Part shown: one piece after another, positions 8,839-18,241 of the stretch
Position numbering within the stretch: position 1 is the first letter of the stretch
Layout of the letters: every line of letters begins with the position of its first letter
Assembly (NCBI GenBank): GCA_038255145.1
Contig: JBBSLP010000002.1
Span: forward strand, 103,953-167,952
DNA from: WHTX01 sp038255145
Lineage (GTDB): Bacteria; Actinomycetota; Acidimicrobiia; Acidimicrobiales; CAIXPF01
Direction: 5' to 3'
DNA length: 64,000 nt
The notes under the pieces: generated by a model
Database searches by the model: none
Told to the model about the DNA's origin: nothing
Seen by the model: the letters and a program-made list of their open reading frames with translations, nothing else
Made by a program: the position numbers and the translations under genes

Positions 8839-11800
8839 ATGGGTGGTTCTCAAGCGACGCTGCGTGAGCGCCGATACGACCGGGTACAGACCTGTCTGGT
8901 GCAGGTGGACGACGACCGACCGCGGTACCCACCGGCGGTGGTGCCGGGAGGGATGACCGTGGCTGTAGGCGAGAGGGTGGCGGCCATCGGCGCCTCCGGC
9001 GAGGACTCCATGGATGCCTGTCGCCGCCATGAGCATCGCTTCGCCGCTCTGCTCCGCCATACCTCCGAGGTGGTCATGGTCATCGGCCTCGACGGCGTGA
9101 TCAGCTACGTGAGCCCGTCGGTGCACAGCCTGTTCGGCTACGAGCTCGACGAGCTGGTCGGCATGCCCGGCTGGGCCCTGGTCCACCCCGATGACCTGCC
9201 CGGGGGTCTCGAGCACATCATGGCCGGCCTGACCGGGGGTCGGTCGGTGGCCATCGAGTGGCGGCTACGCCGGGCCGACGGCACCTGGGCGTGGATCGAG
9301 GAGGTCCTCACCGACCTGTCCCAGGACCCCGTGGTCGGGGGCATCGTGGCCAACTTCCACGACGTCACCGCCCGTCGCTCCGCCCAGGAGGGCCTGTGGG
9401 CCAGTGAGCAGCGCTACCACCAGGTCGTCGAGACGGCCCGGGAGGGGATGTGGGTCATCGACGCCGATGGCCACACCTCGTTCGCCAACCAGAAGCTGGC
9501 CGACATGCTCCGCTGTGGGGTCGACGACCTCCTGTCGTCATCCCTGCTCGACTTCATCCACGACGAGGACCGCGACGCGATGGGGGAGCGGCTGGCCGAG
9601 CGGGCCCGAGGCACCAGCGGGTGCTACCAGCTGCGCTATCGCCGACCCGACGGCACCGACCTCTGGGCCGACATCTCGGCCAACCCCCTCTACGACGCCG
9701 CCGGCAACTACGCCGGGGCCATGGCCATGGTGTCCGACATCACCGACCAGCGGCGCCTGGCCACCGCCCTGCGGGTCAGCCAGGACCGCTTCCGGCGGGT
9801 CTTCGACCAGAGCCCCGTGGGCAAGGCCATCATCGCTCCCACGCTGGTCGTCGAAGAGGTCAACGCCGCCTTGTGCGCCAGCCTGGGCCGGTCGGCGGCC
9901 GAACTGGTGGGTACGACGGCGGCCGCGTTCACCCACCCCGAGGACATCGCCAAGGACTTCGAGCAGGCCCGACGCCTGCTCGACGGCGAGATCGACTCGT
10001 ACCGGATCGACCAGCGCTATCTGCGGGCCGACGGCTCGATCATGATCGGTCGTCTCACCGCCAGCATCGTGCGCGATGACGACGGTTCCCCCCTCTACGG
10101 GGTGGCCGTGATCGAGGACGTCACCGAGCAGGTGGCCACCCAACAGGCCCTGGCCGACCGCGACGAGCGGCTGCGGCTGGCCATCGAGGCTGCCGACCTG
10201 ATGACGTGGGACTTCGACGCCGTCACCGGCCGCTGCCAGGCGTCACCCAACTTCACCACGTTGCTCCACACCACGACGGGGCCGAACGGCGACCTGGGGC
10301 CTGCTTTCCGGGCCGCGGTCCACCCCGGCGACATCGACTGCCTCGACATCGGGGCCCTGGCGGCGACGGCCCAACCCGACGGCAGCTTCGCCGTGGACTT
10401 CCGCCTCCTGCCGCCCCAGAGCCCGCCCCGTTCGTTCCACGCCCGGGGACGTCTGATGCGCAACGCCGCCGGCGTGGTGACCCGTGTCCTGGGCACCGCC
10501 ATCGACCTCACCCCCCAACGGGTGGCCGAGCAGCGCCGTCTGCAGGCCGAGCTCAACTACCGGCGCACCATCGAGGCCTCGAGCGACGCCTTCATCGCCC
10601 TCGACGGAGACGGCGGCATCCTCCGCTTCAACGCCGCGGCCGAGGCCACCTTCGGCTGGACCAACGCCGAGGCGTGGGGCCGCGACGTGCTCGACGTGGT
10701 CGTGCCCTCCCGCCTCCACGGGCTCGAGGAGGAGGTGTTCCACCGCGCCCTGGCCCTGGCCCGGGCGTCGGGTGGTGGTGTCGGCCCCATCGAAGCCCTG
10801 GCCATGCGGCGCGACGGCACCACGTTCCCCTCCGAGGTGTCCCTGACCGCCATCGAGACGGGCGGTCCAGACGGGCTCCGTGGTCCGGACGGGCTCTGTG
10901 GTCCTGACGGTCACCTCGGTCAGGGTGGCCAGTCCCGCTACAACGTGTTCGTCCGTGACATCACCGATCGCAAGGCGGCCGAGGCCGAGCTGTCCCGCCT
11001 GGCCCTCACCGACGGCCTCACCGGCCTGCCCAACCGGGCCCTGGTCACCGATCGGCTGACCGGGGCGCTGTCCCGGCTCGACGATGGTCGCAGCCTCGTC
11101 GGGGCGGTCTACATCGACGTCGACCGCTTCAAGGTCGTCAACGACAGCCTGTCCCACCAGGCCGGTGATCAGCTCCTCGTGGCCCTGGCCGGGCGCATCG
11201 CCGCCGTCCTGTCACCCCGGGACACCGTGGGCCGCCTCGGCGGAGACGAGTTCGTCGTCGTGGCCGAAGGGCTGACCAACCCCCACCACGTCACCGACCT
11301 GGCCGAGCGCATCCGGGTGGCCGTCGGCGCCACGCTGTGGATCGACGGCCAGGAGCTGCGACCCAGCGCCAGCATCGGGGTGGCCGTGTCAACGGATTCG
11401 TCCGACACGGCCGAGACGCTCATCGCCGACGCCGACGTGGCCATGTACCGGGCCAAGCAGCGGGGCGGGGGGCGGGTCGAGGTGTTCGACGCCGCCATGC
11501 GCTCCCGCACCGCGGCCCGCCTGCAGCTGGAGTGCGAACTGCGCCGGGCGATCGACGGCGACGGCCTGGTCGTGCACTACCAGCCCATCGTCGACCGCAC
11601 CGACGTGATCGTCGGCTTCGAGGCCCTGGTGCGCTGGATGCACCCCCAGCGGGGTGAGCTGGCCCCTTCGGAGTTCATCGCCCTGGCCGAGGAGACCGGC
11701 CTCATCAGCGACCTGGGGGTGTCGGTGCTTCGTCAGGCCTGCCGCCAGACGGCCCGCTGGCGGGCCGAGCTGGGTCGGGACCTGTACGTCTCGGTCAACG

Positions 11801-12309
11801 TGGCCAGCCGCCAGCTGGCCACATCCGACCTGGGCGGCATCGTGCGCGCCATCCTGGCCCAGGAAGGTCTGCCGGCGTCCGCCCTGTGCCTCGAGATCAC
11901 CGAGAGCGCCCTCATCACCGACCCCGAGGTCGCCGCGGCCACCCTGCACGAGCTGCGGGACCAGGGCGTGCGCATCGCCGTGGACGACTACGGCACGGGC
12001 TACTCGTCCCTCGTCTACCTGCGTCGCTTCCCCGTGCAGCTGCTCAAGCTCGACCGTTGCTTCGTCGCCGGCCTGGGGCTCGACCCCCAGGACGACGCCA
12101 TCATCGCCTCGAGCATCGCCCTGGCCCACACCCTGGGCCTCCAGGCCATCGCCGAGGGCGTCGAGACCTCCGAGCAGCTGGCCGCCCTGGAGGCGATGGG
12201 CTGCGACATGACCCAGGGCTACCTGTGGTCCCGGCCCGTGCCCGCGGCGGGTGCCGGCCGGTTGCTCGGCCTCGCGGCTCCGGTGCCGGTACAGTTACTG
12301 GCGGTCTGA
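8839..12309 (+). CDS. Multi-PAS diguanylate cyclase/phosphodiesterase (GGDEF-EAL)
   Basis: From the ATG at 8839 the protein has 1156 residues: about five PAS/PAC modules in tandem, a GGDEF domain with an intact GGDEF at about 801-805, and an EAL domain with GFEALVRW near 927-932 and DDYGTGYSS. All signature residues for cyclic-di-GMP synthesis and hydrolysis are present, so it may do either under PAS control. No membrane segments are seen. The start is uncertain: 8839 has gggagggg upstream, but the first 38 codons have weaker third-position G/C bias, so 8953 or 9010 are alternatives. A Gly-Pro-Asp-Gly repeat interrupts the last PAS just before GGDEF. Confidence 0.92.
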   Translation: MGGSQATLRERRYDRVQTCLVQVDDDRPRYPPAVVPGGMTVAVGERVAAIGASGEDSMDACRRHEHRFAALLRHTSEVVMVIGLDGVISYVSPSVHSLFGYELDELVGMPGWALVHPDDLPGGLEHIMAGLTGGRSVAIEWRLRRADGTWAWIEEVLTDLSQDPVVGGIVANFHDVTARRSAQEGLWASEQRYHQVVETAREGMWVIDADGHTSFANQKLADMLRCGVDDLLSSSLLDFIHDEDRDAMGERLAERARGTSGCYQLRYRRPDGTDLWADISANPLYDAAGNYAGAMAMVSDITDQRRLATALRVSQDRFRRVFDQSPVGKAIIAPTLVVEEVNAALCASLGRSAAELVGTTAAAFTHPEDIAKDFEQARRLLDGEIDSYRIDQRYLRADGSIMIGRLTASIVRDDDGSPLYGVAVIEDVTEQVATQQALADRDERLRLAIEAADLMTWDFDAVTGRCQASPNFTTLLHTTTGPNGDLGPAFRAAVHPGDIDCLDIGALAATAQPDGSFAVDFRLLPPQSPPRSFHARGRLMRNAAGVVTRVLGTAIDLTPQRVAEQRRLQAELNYRRTIEASSDAFIALDGDGGILRFNAAAEATFGWTNAEAWGRDVLDVVVPSRLHGLEEEVFHRALALARASGGGVGPIEALAMRRDGTTFPSEVSLTAIETGGPDGLRGPDGLCGPDGHLGQGGQSRYNVFVRDITDRKAAEAELSRLALTDGLTGLPNRALVTDRLTGALSRLDDGRSLVGAVYIDVDRFKVVNDSLSHQAGDQLLVALAGRIAAVLSPRDTVGRLGGDEFVVVAEGLTNPHHVTDLAERIRVAVGATLWIDGQELRPSASIGVAVSTDSSDTAETLIADADVAMYRAKQRGGGRVEVFDAAMRSRTAARLQLECELRRAIDGDGLVVHYQPIVDRTDVIVGFEALVRWMHPQRGELAPSEFIALAEETGLISDLGVSVLRQACRQTARWRAELGRDLYVSVNVASRQLATSDLGGIVRAILAQEGLPASALCLEITESALITDPEVAAATLHELRDQGVRIAVDDYGTGYSSLVYLRRFPVQLLKLDRCFVAGLGLDPQDDAIIASSIALAHTLGLQAIAEGVETSEQLAALEAMGCDMTQGYLWSRPVPAAGAGRLLGLAAPVPVQLLAV
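10862..10930 (+). repeat. Gly-Pro-Asp-Gly tandem repeat within the GGDEF-EAL gene
   Basis: Three near-copies of an 18-base unit (ggtcc-gacgggctc-gt type) encode GPDGLR, GPDGLC and GPDGHL followed by GQGG, inside the last PAS module ahead of its final strand. The run is in frame and looks like a flexible loop expanded by slippage. Confidence 0.75.
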
Positions 12310-12319
12310 GCCGCCGGGG

Positions 12320-13201
12320 TCAGGTGGAGATGGAGCGCTGGTAGGCCCGCACGGCCAGGGGGGCGCAGACCACGATGATGCCCACGATCCAGATGACCGA
12401 GTAGGCCAGCGGGTGGGCGATCGACCACGGGTCGCCCGGGGCCGTGGGGGTGTTGGGGTTGCCGAACTGCACCCGTACGGCGTCGGACAGGCTGGTGACG
12501 GGGTTCCACTCGGCCACCACCTTGAGCACGCCGGGCATGGTCGAGGTGGGCACGAACGTGCTGGCGATGAAGGTGATGGGGAAGAGCACGGCGAAGCCGA
12601 TGCCGGTCACCCCCTCCGGCGTGCCGATGACGCTGCCCAGCAGCACGCCGACCCAGATCATGGCGAAGGCGAAGCCGATGAGCAGCAGGTAGCCACCGAT
12701 GGCGGCGACGAGACCGTTGCGGATGCGCCAGCCGATGATCAGCCCGCACAGGGACATGAGCACGATGGGCAGCAGGGCCTTGATGAGGTTGGCGATGGCA
12801 TGGCCGCCCAGCACCGCCCCCCGGGCGATGGGCAGGGAGCGGAAGCGGTCCACGGCCTGGTTCTTGCGGTCGTTGGCGATGGACATGGCCACGCCGAAGG
12901 CGGTGAACACGATGGTCTGGGCGAAGATGCCGCCCATGAGGAACTCGCGGTAGTTGCCACCGCCGGGCACGTCGATGGCCCCGCCGAACACGTAGGCGAA
13001 CAGCAGCACGAACATGATGGGCTGGATGGTGGCGTCGCTCAGCGCCTCGGGCTGGCGCTTCATGTGGATCAGGCCCCGGCGGGCGATGACCCAGGAGTCG
13101 TGGATGACGCCACGGGGCGCGTGCAGGCTGTCGATGGTGAAGGACGAGCCGGGAAGGGCGGCGTCCCTGGCGGACGAGCCGGGTACGGATGTTGCGGTCA
13201 T
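12320..13201 (-). CDS. ABC-2 type exporter permease (DrrB-like)
   Basis: A 293-residue integral membrane protein. After a soluble N terminus (about 60 residues) it has six hydrophobic segments: PIMFVLLFAYVFGGAI, GIFAQTIVFTAFGVA, ALLPIVLMSLCGLIIGW, AIGGYLLLIGFAFAMIW, GIGFAVLFPITFIASTF and SVIWIVGIIVVCAPLAV. The typical DrrB ending with QFGNP and a final arginine-rich tail is present. Its ATG overlaps the TGA of the ATPase gene (ATGA), so the two form an operon. Longer in-frame readings upstream run antisense through the ATPase gene and were discarded. Substrates of such exporters include drugs and lipids; none can be assigned. Confidence 0.92.
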   Translation of the reverse strand: MTATSVPGSSARDAALPGSSFTIDSLHAPRGVIHDSWVIARRGLIHMKRQPEALSDATIQPIMFVLLFAYVFGGAIDVPGGGNYREFLMGGIFAQTIVFTAFGVAMSIANDRKNQAVDRFRSLPIARGAVLGGHAIANLIKALLPIVLMSLCGLIIGWRIRNGLVAAIGGYLLLIGFAFAMIWVGVLLGSVIGTPEGVTGIGFAVLFPITFIASTFVPTSTMPGVLKVVAEWNPVTSLSDAVRVQFGNPNTPTAPGDPWSIAHPLAYSVIWIVGIIVVCAPLAVRAYQRSIST

Positions 13202-14172
13202 GAGCGGGCCTCCTCGGCGCGGTCGTCGTCGGCGGCGGATCCGGTCAGGGTGAGGAACACCTCGTCGAGGGTGGGCTGGCGCAGGCTGAGGTCGTCCACG
13301 GCGATGTTGGCGTCGGTCAGGGCCTGGGCCACCACGACCAGGGCGGCGACACCCATGCTGGTCGGGGCGTAGGCCGAGCGGGCGGATTCGTCCAGCTTGG
13401 GTTCGGCCCCGGTGACCTCGGCCAGGATGCGCCCGGCCTGCTCGAGGTGAGCGGGTTCGACGACGACGATCTGCACGTGGTCCCCGCCTACCTCGCGCTT
13501 GAGCTTGCGGGCGTCGCCCCGGGCGATGATGGTGCCGTGGTCGATGACGATGATGTCGTCGGCCAGGCGCTCGGCCTCTTCGAGGTACTGGGTGGTCAGC
13601 AGGATGGTGGTGCCCCGCCCGACGAGGAGGTCGAGGACGCCCCACAGCTCGTTGCGGGCCCGGGGGTCGAGGCCGGTGGTGGGCTCGTCGAGGAACAGCA
13701 CCTCGGGGTTGGCCACCAGGGTGGCCGCCAGGTCGAGGCGGCGGCGCATGCCCCCGGAGTAACCCGACGTGACCCGGTCCGCCGCGTCGCTGAGGGAGAA
13801 GTCCCCGAGTAGCGCGTCGGCCCGGGCCTTGGCCTCCTTGCGGCTGAGCTGGTGCAGCTCACCCAGCATGACCAGGTTCTCCCTGCCCGTGAGCAGGGGG
13901 TCCACCGTGGTGTCCTGGGCGGCCAGGCCGATGCGGCGGCGCACCTCGTTGGGGTGGGTGCGCACGTCGAAGCCGGCCACGGTGGCCTGGCCCTCGTCGG
14001 CCACGGACAGGGTGGTCAGGATGCGGATGGCGGTCGTCTTGCCGGCACCGTTGGGGCCGAGCACGGCGGTGACCGTGCCCGTGGGCACGTCGAGGTCGAT
14101 GCCGCCGAGGGCGGTGTTCGTCCCGTAGCGCTTGACGAGTCCGCGCGCTTCGACGGCGGGTTTCTGGGGCAT
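13198..14172 (-). CDS. ABC exporter ATP-binding subunit (DrrA-like)
   Basis: A 324-residue ATPase with Walker A GPNGAGKT at 39-46, Q-loop AAQDTT, signature YSGGMRRRLDLAA near 138-150, Walker B LFLDEPTTGLDP near 160-170 and switch His in LLTTQYLEEAE. The C-terminal extension after about residue 215 is the DUF4162-type tail of the daunorubicin-resistance (DrrA) subfamily. It powers export through the permease encoded immediately downstream. The upstream spacer holds an imperfect 32-base palindrome that could be an operator for this gene or for the divergent carboxylase gene. Confidence 0.93.
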   Translation of the reverse strand: MPQKPAVEARGLVKRYGTNTALGGIDLDVPTGTVTAVLGPNGAGKTTAIRILTTLSVADEGQATVAGFDVRTHPNEVRRRIGLAAQDTTVDPLLTGRENLVMLGELHQLSRKEAKARADALLGDFSLSDAADRVTSGYSGGMRRRLDLAATLVANPEVLFLDEPTTGLDPRARNELWGVLDLLVGRGTTILLTTQYLEEAERLADDIIVIDHGTIIARGDARKLKREVGGDHVQIVVVEPAHLEQAGRILAEVTGAEPKLDESARSAYAPTSMGVAALVVVAQALTDANIAVDDLSLRQPTLDEVFLTLTGSAADDDRAEEARS

Positions 14173-14595
14173 CGTCGCTCCGGATCGGTGGGGGAGGGGG
14201 GCTGCTGCTGGGGAAGGGGGGCGGCGTCCCGGACGGACGAGTTGACCAGCCGAGGGGCACGGCTGGCCAGCGATTTAGCTGCCGGGGGTGAAGACGACGT
14301 CGCCGCCCCGAACTCATCGCCGCCCGGCGCCGGTCTCCGACCCCTGCGCCGTGAGCCGGGTCCCATGTCGCCTACCCGTTCAAGCGAATCGATATCGATT
14401 CGCCTGAACGTCACCGCAGGTCGCAGGGCCTGATGCCGGCGAAGTCACCTCGGGTCACCTCGCGGTGCCCTCCGTTCACTGACACGCATGTCAACCATCG
14501 GTCCCCTGGTGACGGACGTCTCTGCCGTGCCGACCCACGGTGAAGTTGACGGGAGTGTCGGCTCTGGGGGAGGGTGGCGGACGGAGGGATCTGAC
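14173..14595 (+). other. Divergent intergenic region between the ABC exporter and acyl-CoA carboxylase genes
   Basis: About 420 bases without a supported gene. It should contain promoters for both divergent genes. The only striking element is the dyad at 14378-14409. A ggaggg ribosome-binding site lies at 14583-14588. Confidence 0.55.
14378..14409. repeat. 32-base palindrome, copy 1 of 3
   Basis: Inverted repeat centred between 14393 and 14394 with core GAATCGATATCGATTC and outer arms GTTCA/TGAAC; one mismatch (14383 against 14404). The same core recurs at 23242-23273 and 53172-53205. There is no loop and no T-run, so an operator or a cruciform-forming element is as likely as a terminator. 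Here it lies between divergent genes, which argues against a terminator role at this site. Confidence 0.8.
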
Positions 14596-16203
14596 ATGAC
14601 GACGAACAACGGCGACGCGCCCACCCCGCCCGCTCCGGCGGCCAAGCCGTCGGCCTGGGCCGATGCCATCGCCGAGCTGGCCCAGCGCCGGGCCTACGCC
14701 GCGTTGCAGGGTGGCGAGGCCTCGGTGGCCCGTCACCACGGGCTCGGTCGACTGACCATCCGCGAGCGCATCGACCGCATCACCGACGAGGGCTCCTTCG
14801 CCGAGGTCGGCGGCCTGACGGGCAAGGGCGAGTACGGCCCCGACGGCAAGCTCACCGGCTTCACCCCCTCCAACACCGTGATGGGCGAGGCCGCGATCGA
14901 CGGCCGCCCCGTGGTGGTGACGGGCTACGACTTCACCGTGCGTGGCGGCGCCGCCGACGGGGCCGTGGGCAACAAGCGCTCCTACGCCGACCGCATGGCC
15001 CTCGACATGCGGGTGCCCATCGTGCGCCTGCTCGAGGGGGCGGGCGGCAGCGTCAAGTCCATCGAGAACCTGGGCTTCTCCTACGTGTCCGAGATCATCG
15101 GCTGGGACGACGCCATCAAGCTGCTGTCCACGGTGCCCGTCGTGGCGGCCGCCCTGGGCCCGGTGGCCGGGCTGCCCGCGGCCGAGGTCCCCACCTCGCA
15201 CTTCTCGGTCATGGTCAAGGGGGCGGCCCAGGTCTTCGCCGCCGGGCCCCCGCTCGTCGAGGCGGCCACGGGCCAGAAGCTGACCAAGGACGAACTGGGC
15301 GGGTGGGAGGTCGCCACCCGGGCGGGCACCGTCGACAACGCCGTGGACACCGAGGACGAGGCCCTCGACCAGGTGCGCCGGTTCCTGTCCTACCTGCCCT
15401 CCCACGTGTGGGAGCTGCCGCCCATCGTGGCCAGCACCGACGATCCCAAGCGGTCCGACCCCGCCCTGCGCGACATCGTGCCCCAGGGTCGACGCCCCAT
15501 CGACGTGCGCAAGCTGATCCGGTCCATCTGCGACGAGGGCAGCGTGTTCGAGATGGGCTCCCGCTTCGGGCGGGCCGCCGTGGGCTGCCTGGCCCGCCTC
15601 GACGGCCACCCGGTGGCCGTGTTGGGCACCGACTCCCGCTTCGACGGGGGTGGGTTCTCGACCGAGGCGGCCAACAAGATCGTCCGCTTCGTCGACTTCG
15701 CCAACACCTTCCACCTGCCCGTCGTCTACCTGATCGACAACCCCGGGGTGATGATCGGGCTCGACGCCGAGAAGGCGGGGACGCTGCGGGCCGGTTGCCG
15801 GGCCCTGGCTGCGGTGCACGAGGCCAACGTGCCCTGGGCCTCGGTGCTGGTGCGCCGGTGCTTCGGTGTGGGCGGGGCCACCCACCGCAACATGGACCGC
15901 CACACCCTGCGGGTGGCCTGGCCCTCGGGCAGCTGGGGTTCGCTGCCCCTCGAGGGTGGGGTCGAGGCCGCCTACAAGCGGGTCATCGAAGCGTCGCCCG
16001 ACCCCGTCAAGGCCCGGGCCGACCTGATGATCCAGCTCCAGGCCGTGCGCTCACCCTTCCGCACCGCCGAGCGCTTCATGGTCGAAGATGTCATCGACCC
16101 CGCCGACACCCGCTCGGTCCTCACCCACTGGGTCCGCCGGGCCTACCACCGCCTGGCGGCGGACACCGTAGGTCCGGTCAGCACCGGCTCCTTCCGGCCG
16201 TGA
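14596..16203 (+). CDS. Acyl-CoA carboxylase, carboxyltransferase (beta) subunit
   Basis: A 535-residue biotin-dependent carboxyltransferase of the AccD/PccB/MccB type, moving CO2 from carboxybiotin to an acyl-CoA. N- and C-terminal crotonase-like halves are seen: RLTIRERIDRITDEGSFAE, VVVTGYDFTVRGGA, RLLEGAGGSVKSIENLG, GPVAGLPAAEVPTSHFSVM, then RFGRAAVGCLARLDGHPVAV, VYLIDNPGVMIGLDAEKAG and RRCFGVGGATHRN. The ATG at 14596 has ggaggg seven bases upstream; a longer frame from 14488 lacks family similarity. No biotin-carrier or carboxylase subunit is nearby, so the partner is elsewhere. Substrate (acetyl-, propionyl- or longer acyl-CoA) cannot be fixed. Confidence 0.93.
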   Translation: MTTNNGDAPTPPAPAAKPSAWADAIAELAQRRAYAALQGGEASVARHHGLGRLTIRERIDRITDEGSFAEVGGLTGKGEYGPDGKLTGFTPSNTVMGEAAIDGRPVVVTGYDFTVRGGAADGAVGNKRSYADRMALDMRVPIVRLLEGAGGSVKSIENLGFSYVSEIIGWDDAIKLLSTVPVVAAALGPVAGLPAAEVPTSHFSVMVKGAAQVFAAGPPLVEAATGQKLTKDELGGWEVATRAGTVDNAVDTEDEALDQVRRFLSYLPSHVWELPPIVASTDDPKRSDPALRDIVPQGRRPIDVRKLIRSICDEGSVFEMGSRFGRAAVGCLARLDGHPVAVLGTDSRFDGGGFSTEAANKIVRFVDFANTFHLPVVYLIDNPGVMIGLDAEKAGTLRAGCRALAAVHEANVPWASVLVRRCFGVGGATHRNMDRHTLRVAWPSGSWGSLPLEGGVEAAYKRVIEASPDPVKARADLMIQLQAVRSPFRTAERFMVEDVIDPADTRSVLTHWVRRAYHRLAADTVGPVSTGSFRP

Positions 16204-16252
16204 GCGGTGTCTCCTCGCCGGGCGGACCTGCCGCCCGGCGAGGGGCCCGGCT

Positions 16253-17080
16253 TCAGCTGCGGGGGCTGGCGCCCAGGCCGCCGTCGGGGAAGATGATCTC
16301 CCCGGTGACGAAGCTCGACTCGTCGCAGGCCAGGTAGAGGCAGGCGTTGGCGATGTCGACGGGCTCGCCCAGCCGGCGCAGGGGGGTCTCCTTGATGCGG
16401 GCGTCCACCCAGGGCTGGTGGCTGTAGGAGGAGCCCGACATCGACGTCTTGATGTAGCCGGGACCCACGGCGTTGACCCGGATCTTGTAGCGGGCCAGCT
16501 CCAATGCCAAGCACCGGGTGACCATCCACACGCCGGCCTTGGACACGCAGTAGTCCGACGAGCCCTGGAGCGCCGTAACTGCGGCCATCGAGGCGATGTT
16601 GACGATGGTGCCGCCGTCCCCCTGGTCACGCATCTGGCGGGCCACGCTGCGGTTGGTCAGCATCACCCCGGTCAGGTTGACGTCGAGCACCTTCTGCCAG
16701 CTCTCGAGCGACTTGTCCAGCAGGAGCATGTCGCCGCGGTCCATGCGGTCCGCCCCTACCTGCTCCTCTTCCTCCCGGCTGATGTAGTTGGCGTGGGAGA
16801 TGCCCGCCGCGGCCACGCACGTGTCGACCCGGCCGAAGGCGGCCACGGCGGCGGCGACCATGGCGTCGTTGGACTCCTCGGACGAGGTGTCGACCACGGC
16901 GGTGTCGGCCTTGCCGCCCGCGGCGATGACCTCGGCCGCCACCTTCTCGGCCCGTTCCCCGTTGAGGTCGGCGACGACGATGGACGCCCCCTCCTCGGCG
17001 AAGCGCAGGGCGCACCCCCGGCCGATGCCCGATGCCCCTCCGGTGATCAGAGCGACCTTGCCCTCCATGCGACGAGCCAC
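16253..17080 (-). CDS. Short-chain dehydrogenase/reductase
   Basis: A 275-residue classical SDR: TGGASGIG cofactor motif at 13-20, VVADLN after beta-2 (Asp suggests NAD(H)), NAAG-equivalent AAAGISHA, Ser164 and the YxxxK pair Tyr177/Lys181. An insertion of about 25 acidic residues (roughly 98-122) lies between the AAG motif and the DKSLESWQKVLDVNL helix, where the usual SDR has a short loop. The GTG at 17080 is used; an internal ATG four codons later (MEGK) is the likely alternative. It converges with the carboxylase gene and diverges from the SalK-like gene. Confidence 0.9.
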   Translation of the reverse strand: MARRMEGKVALITGGASGIGRGCALRFAEEGASIVVADLNGERAEKVAAEVIAAGGKADTAVVDTSSEESNDAMVAAAVAAFGRVDTCVAAAGISHANYISREEEEQVGADRMDRGDMLLLDKSLESWQKVLDVNLTGVMLTNRSVARQMRDQGDGGTIVNIASMAAVTALQGSSDYCVSKAGVWMVTRCLALELARYKIRVNAVGPGYIKTSMSGSSYSHQPWVDARIKETPLRRLGEPVDIANACLYLACDESSFVTGEIIFPDGGLGASPRS

Positions 17081-17192
17081 GTTGCTACCCCCTGGTTAGA
17101 CGGCGGACCGTACCGGCGTGCCGGCACCCCGGCAATCTTCGGGTGCGCACGGTGGCGATCCTCGCGGTGGCGGCGGCGTAGCGTGCCCGGCC

Positions 17193-18116
17193 ATGGCTGA
17201 CCAACACGGCGACCAGGTGACCGGAGCTACCGCCTCCTCCGAGGCCGCACCGGTCGATGCCCAGGCCCGGGCCCTGGCTCAGCTCACCGGGGTGTTCCAC
17301 AACCTGAGCTACTACGCGCCCGAGCTGCGGGGCTTCCGCGATGCCGGCATCGAGGGCTACTGGCGGGCCTACCTGGCCTACCGGTCGGCGCCCCTGGGCC
17401 CCGTGCCCGCCTCGGTGGTCACCGCCATCTTCTACAACTTCGCCCCCCGGGTGGTGGCCACGGCCATCCCCTCGGTGTGGGAGCACCTGACCCCCGTCGA
17501 GGCCCTGGTCCTGCGGGACGAGCTCATGGATCGGGCCCTCGTCCGAGCCTTCGGTGACCAGGTCGACAGCCCGGCGATGGCCGAAGCCGCCGCCCTGGCC
17601 CGCAGCGCCATCGAGCACGCCGACGTCGTCGGCCGGCCCCTGTTCGCCGCCCACCGCTCCCTGCCCTGGCCCGACGCCCCCCACCAGCAGCTCTTCCGCG
17701 CCGCGACCCTGTGGCGCGAGCACCGCGGCGATGGCCACAACATCGCCCTGGCCGCCGCCCGCATCGACGGCATCGAATGCCACGCCCTCCTCGCCGGCAA
17801 GGGTGTGGTCACCGGTCGGGCCATCGAGAAGCTCCGGGGCTGGACCCCTGACGAGTGGGACGCGGCCGTGTCCCGCCTGGCCGCCCGAGGCGTGCTCGAG
17901 CCCGACGGATCCTGGACCCCCGCCGGCCGCGCTCTCCACGCCCAGCTCGAGCGGGACACCGACACCCTGTCCGCCGAGCCCCGCAACACCCTCGGCCCCG
18001 ACAGCTGCCAACAGCTCATCGACCTGATGTCCCCCCTCGTCACCCACCTCGTCGAAACCGGCGCCGTCGAAGGCAGCTGGCCCCCAAAGCGCGTCCACCC
18101 CGAACGGCGCCGCTGA
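17193..18116 (+). CDS. SCO6745/SalK family protein
   Basis: A 307-residue soluble protein that I recognise as belonging to the actinobacterial SCO6745 (SalK-like) family: HNLSYYAPE ... YWRAYLAYRSAPLG ... AIFYNFAPRVV near the N terminus and WREHRGDGHNIAL ... WTPDEWDAAVSRLAARGVLE toward the C terminus, where the last third resembles a winged-helix module. The biochemical role of the family is not established. The ATG at 17193 is preferred because the upstream in-frame extension lacks coding bias. The last residues are Pro/Arg-rich. Confidence 0.8.
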   Translation: MADQHGDQVTGATASSEAAPVDAQARALAQLTGVFHNLSYYAPELRGFRDAGIEGYWRAYLAYRSAPLGPVPASVVTAIFYNFAPRVVATAIPSVWEHLTPVEALVLRDELMDRALVRAFGDQVDSPAMAEAAALARSAIEHADVVGRPLFAAHRSLPWPDAPHQQLFRAATLWREHRGDGHNIALAAARIDGIECHALLAGKGVVTGRAIEKLRGWTPDEWDAAVSRLAARGVLEPDGSWTPAGRALHAQLERDTDTLSAEPRNTLGPDSCQQLIDLMSPLVTHLVETGAVEGSWPPKRVHPERRR

Positions 18117-18241
18117 GGCGACGCCAGACGAACCGGGGGCCGTGGGCCTGGCGTCGGCGCAAGCCCGGACCCGGACGGTGCCAGGTGGTCGGACCCCACG
18201 GGCGGTTGCCGCTGAGCCTTCTCCGTGCTTAACGTGGCGGC

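Noticed and set aside
12320..13645. Longer 441-residue permease
   Set aside because: Residues upstream of 13201 are antisense-like arginine-rich readings of the ATPase gene; the ATGA overlap gives the natural start.
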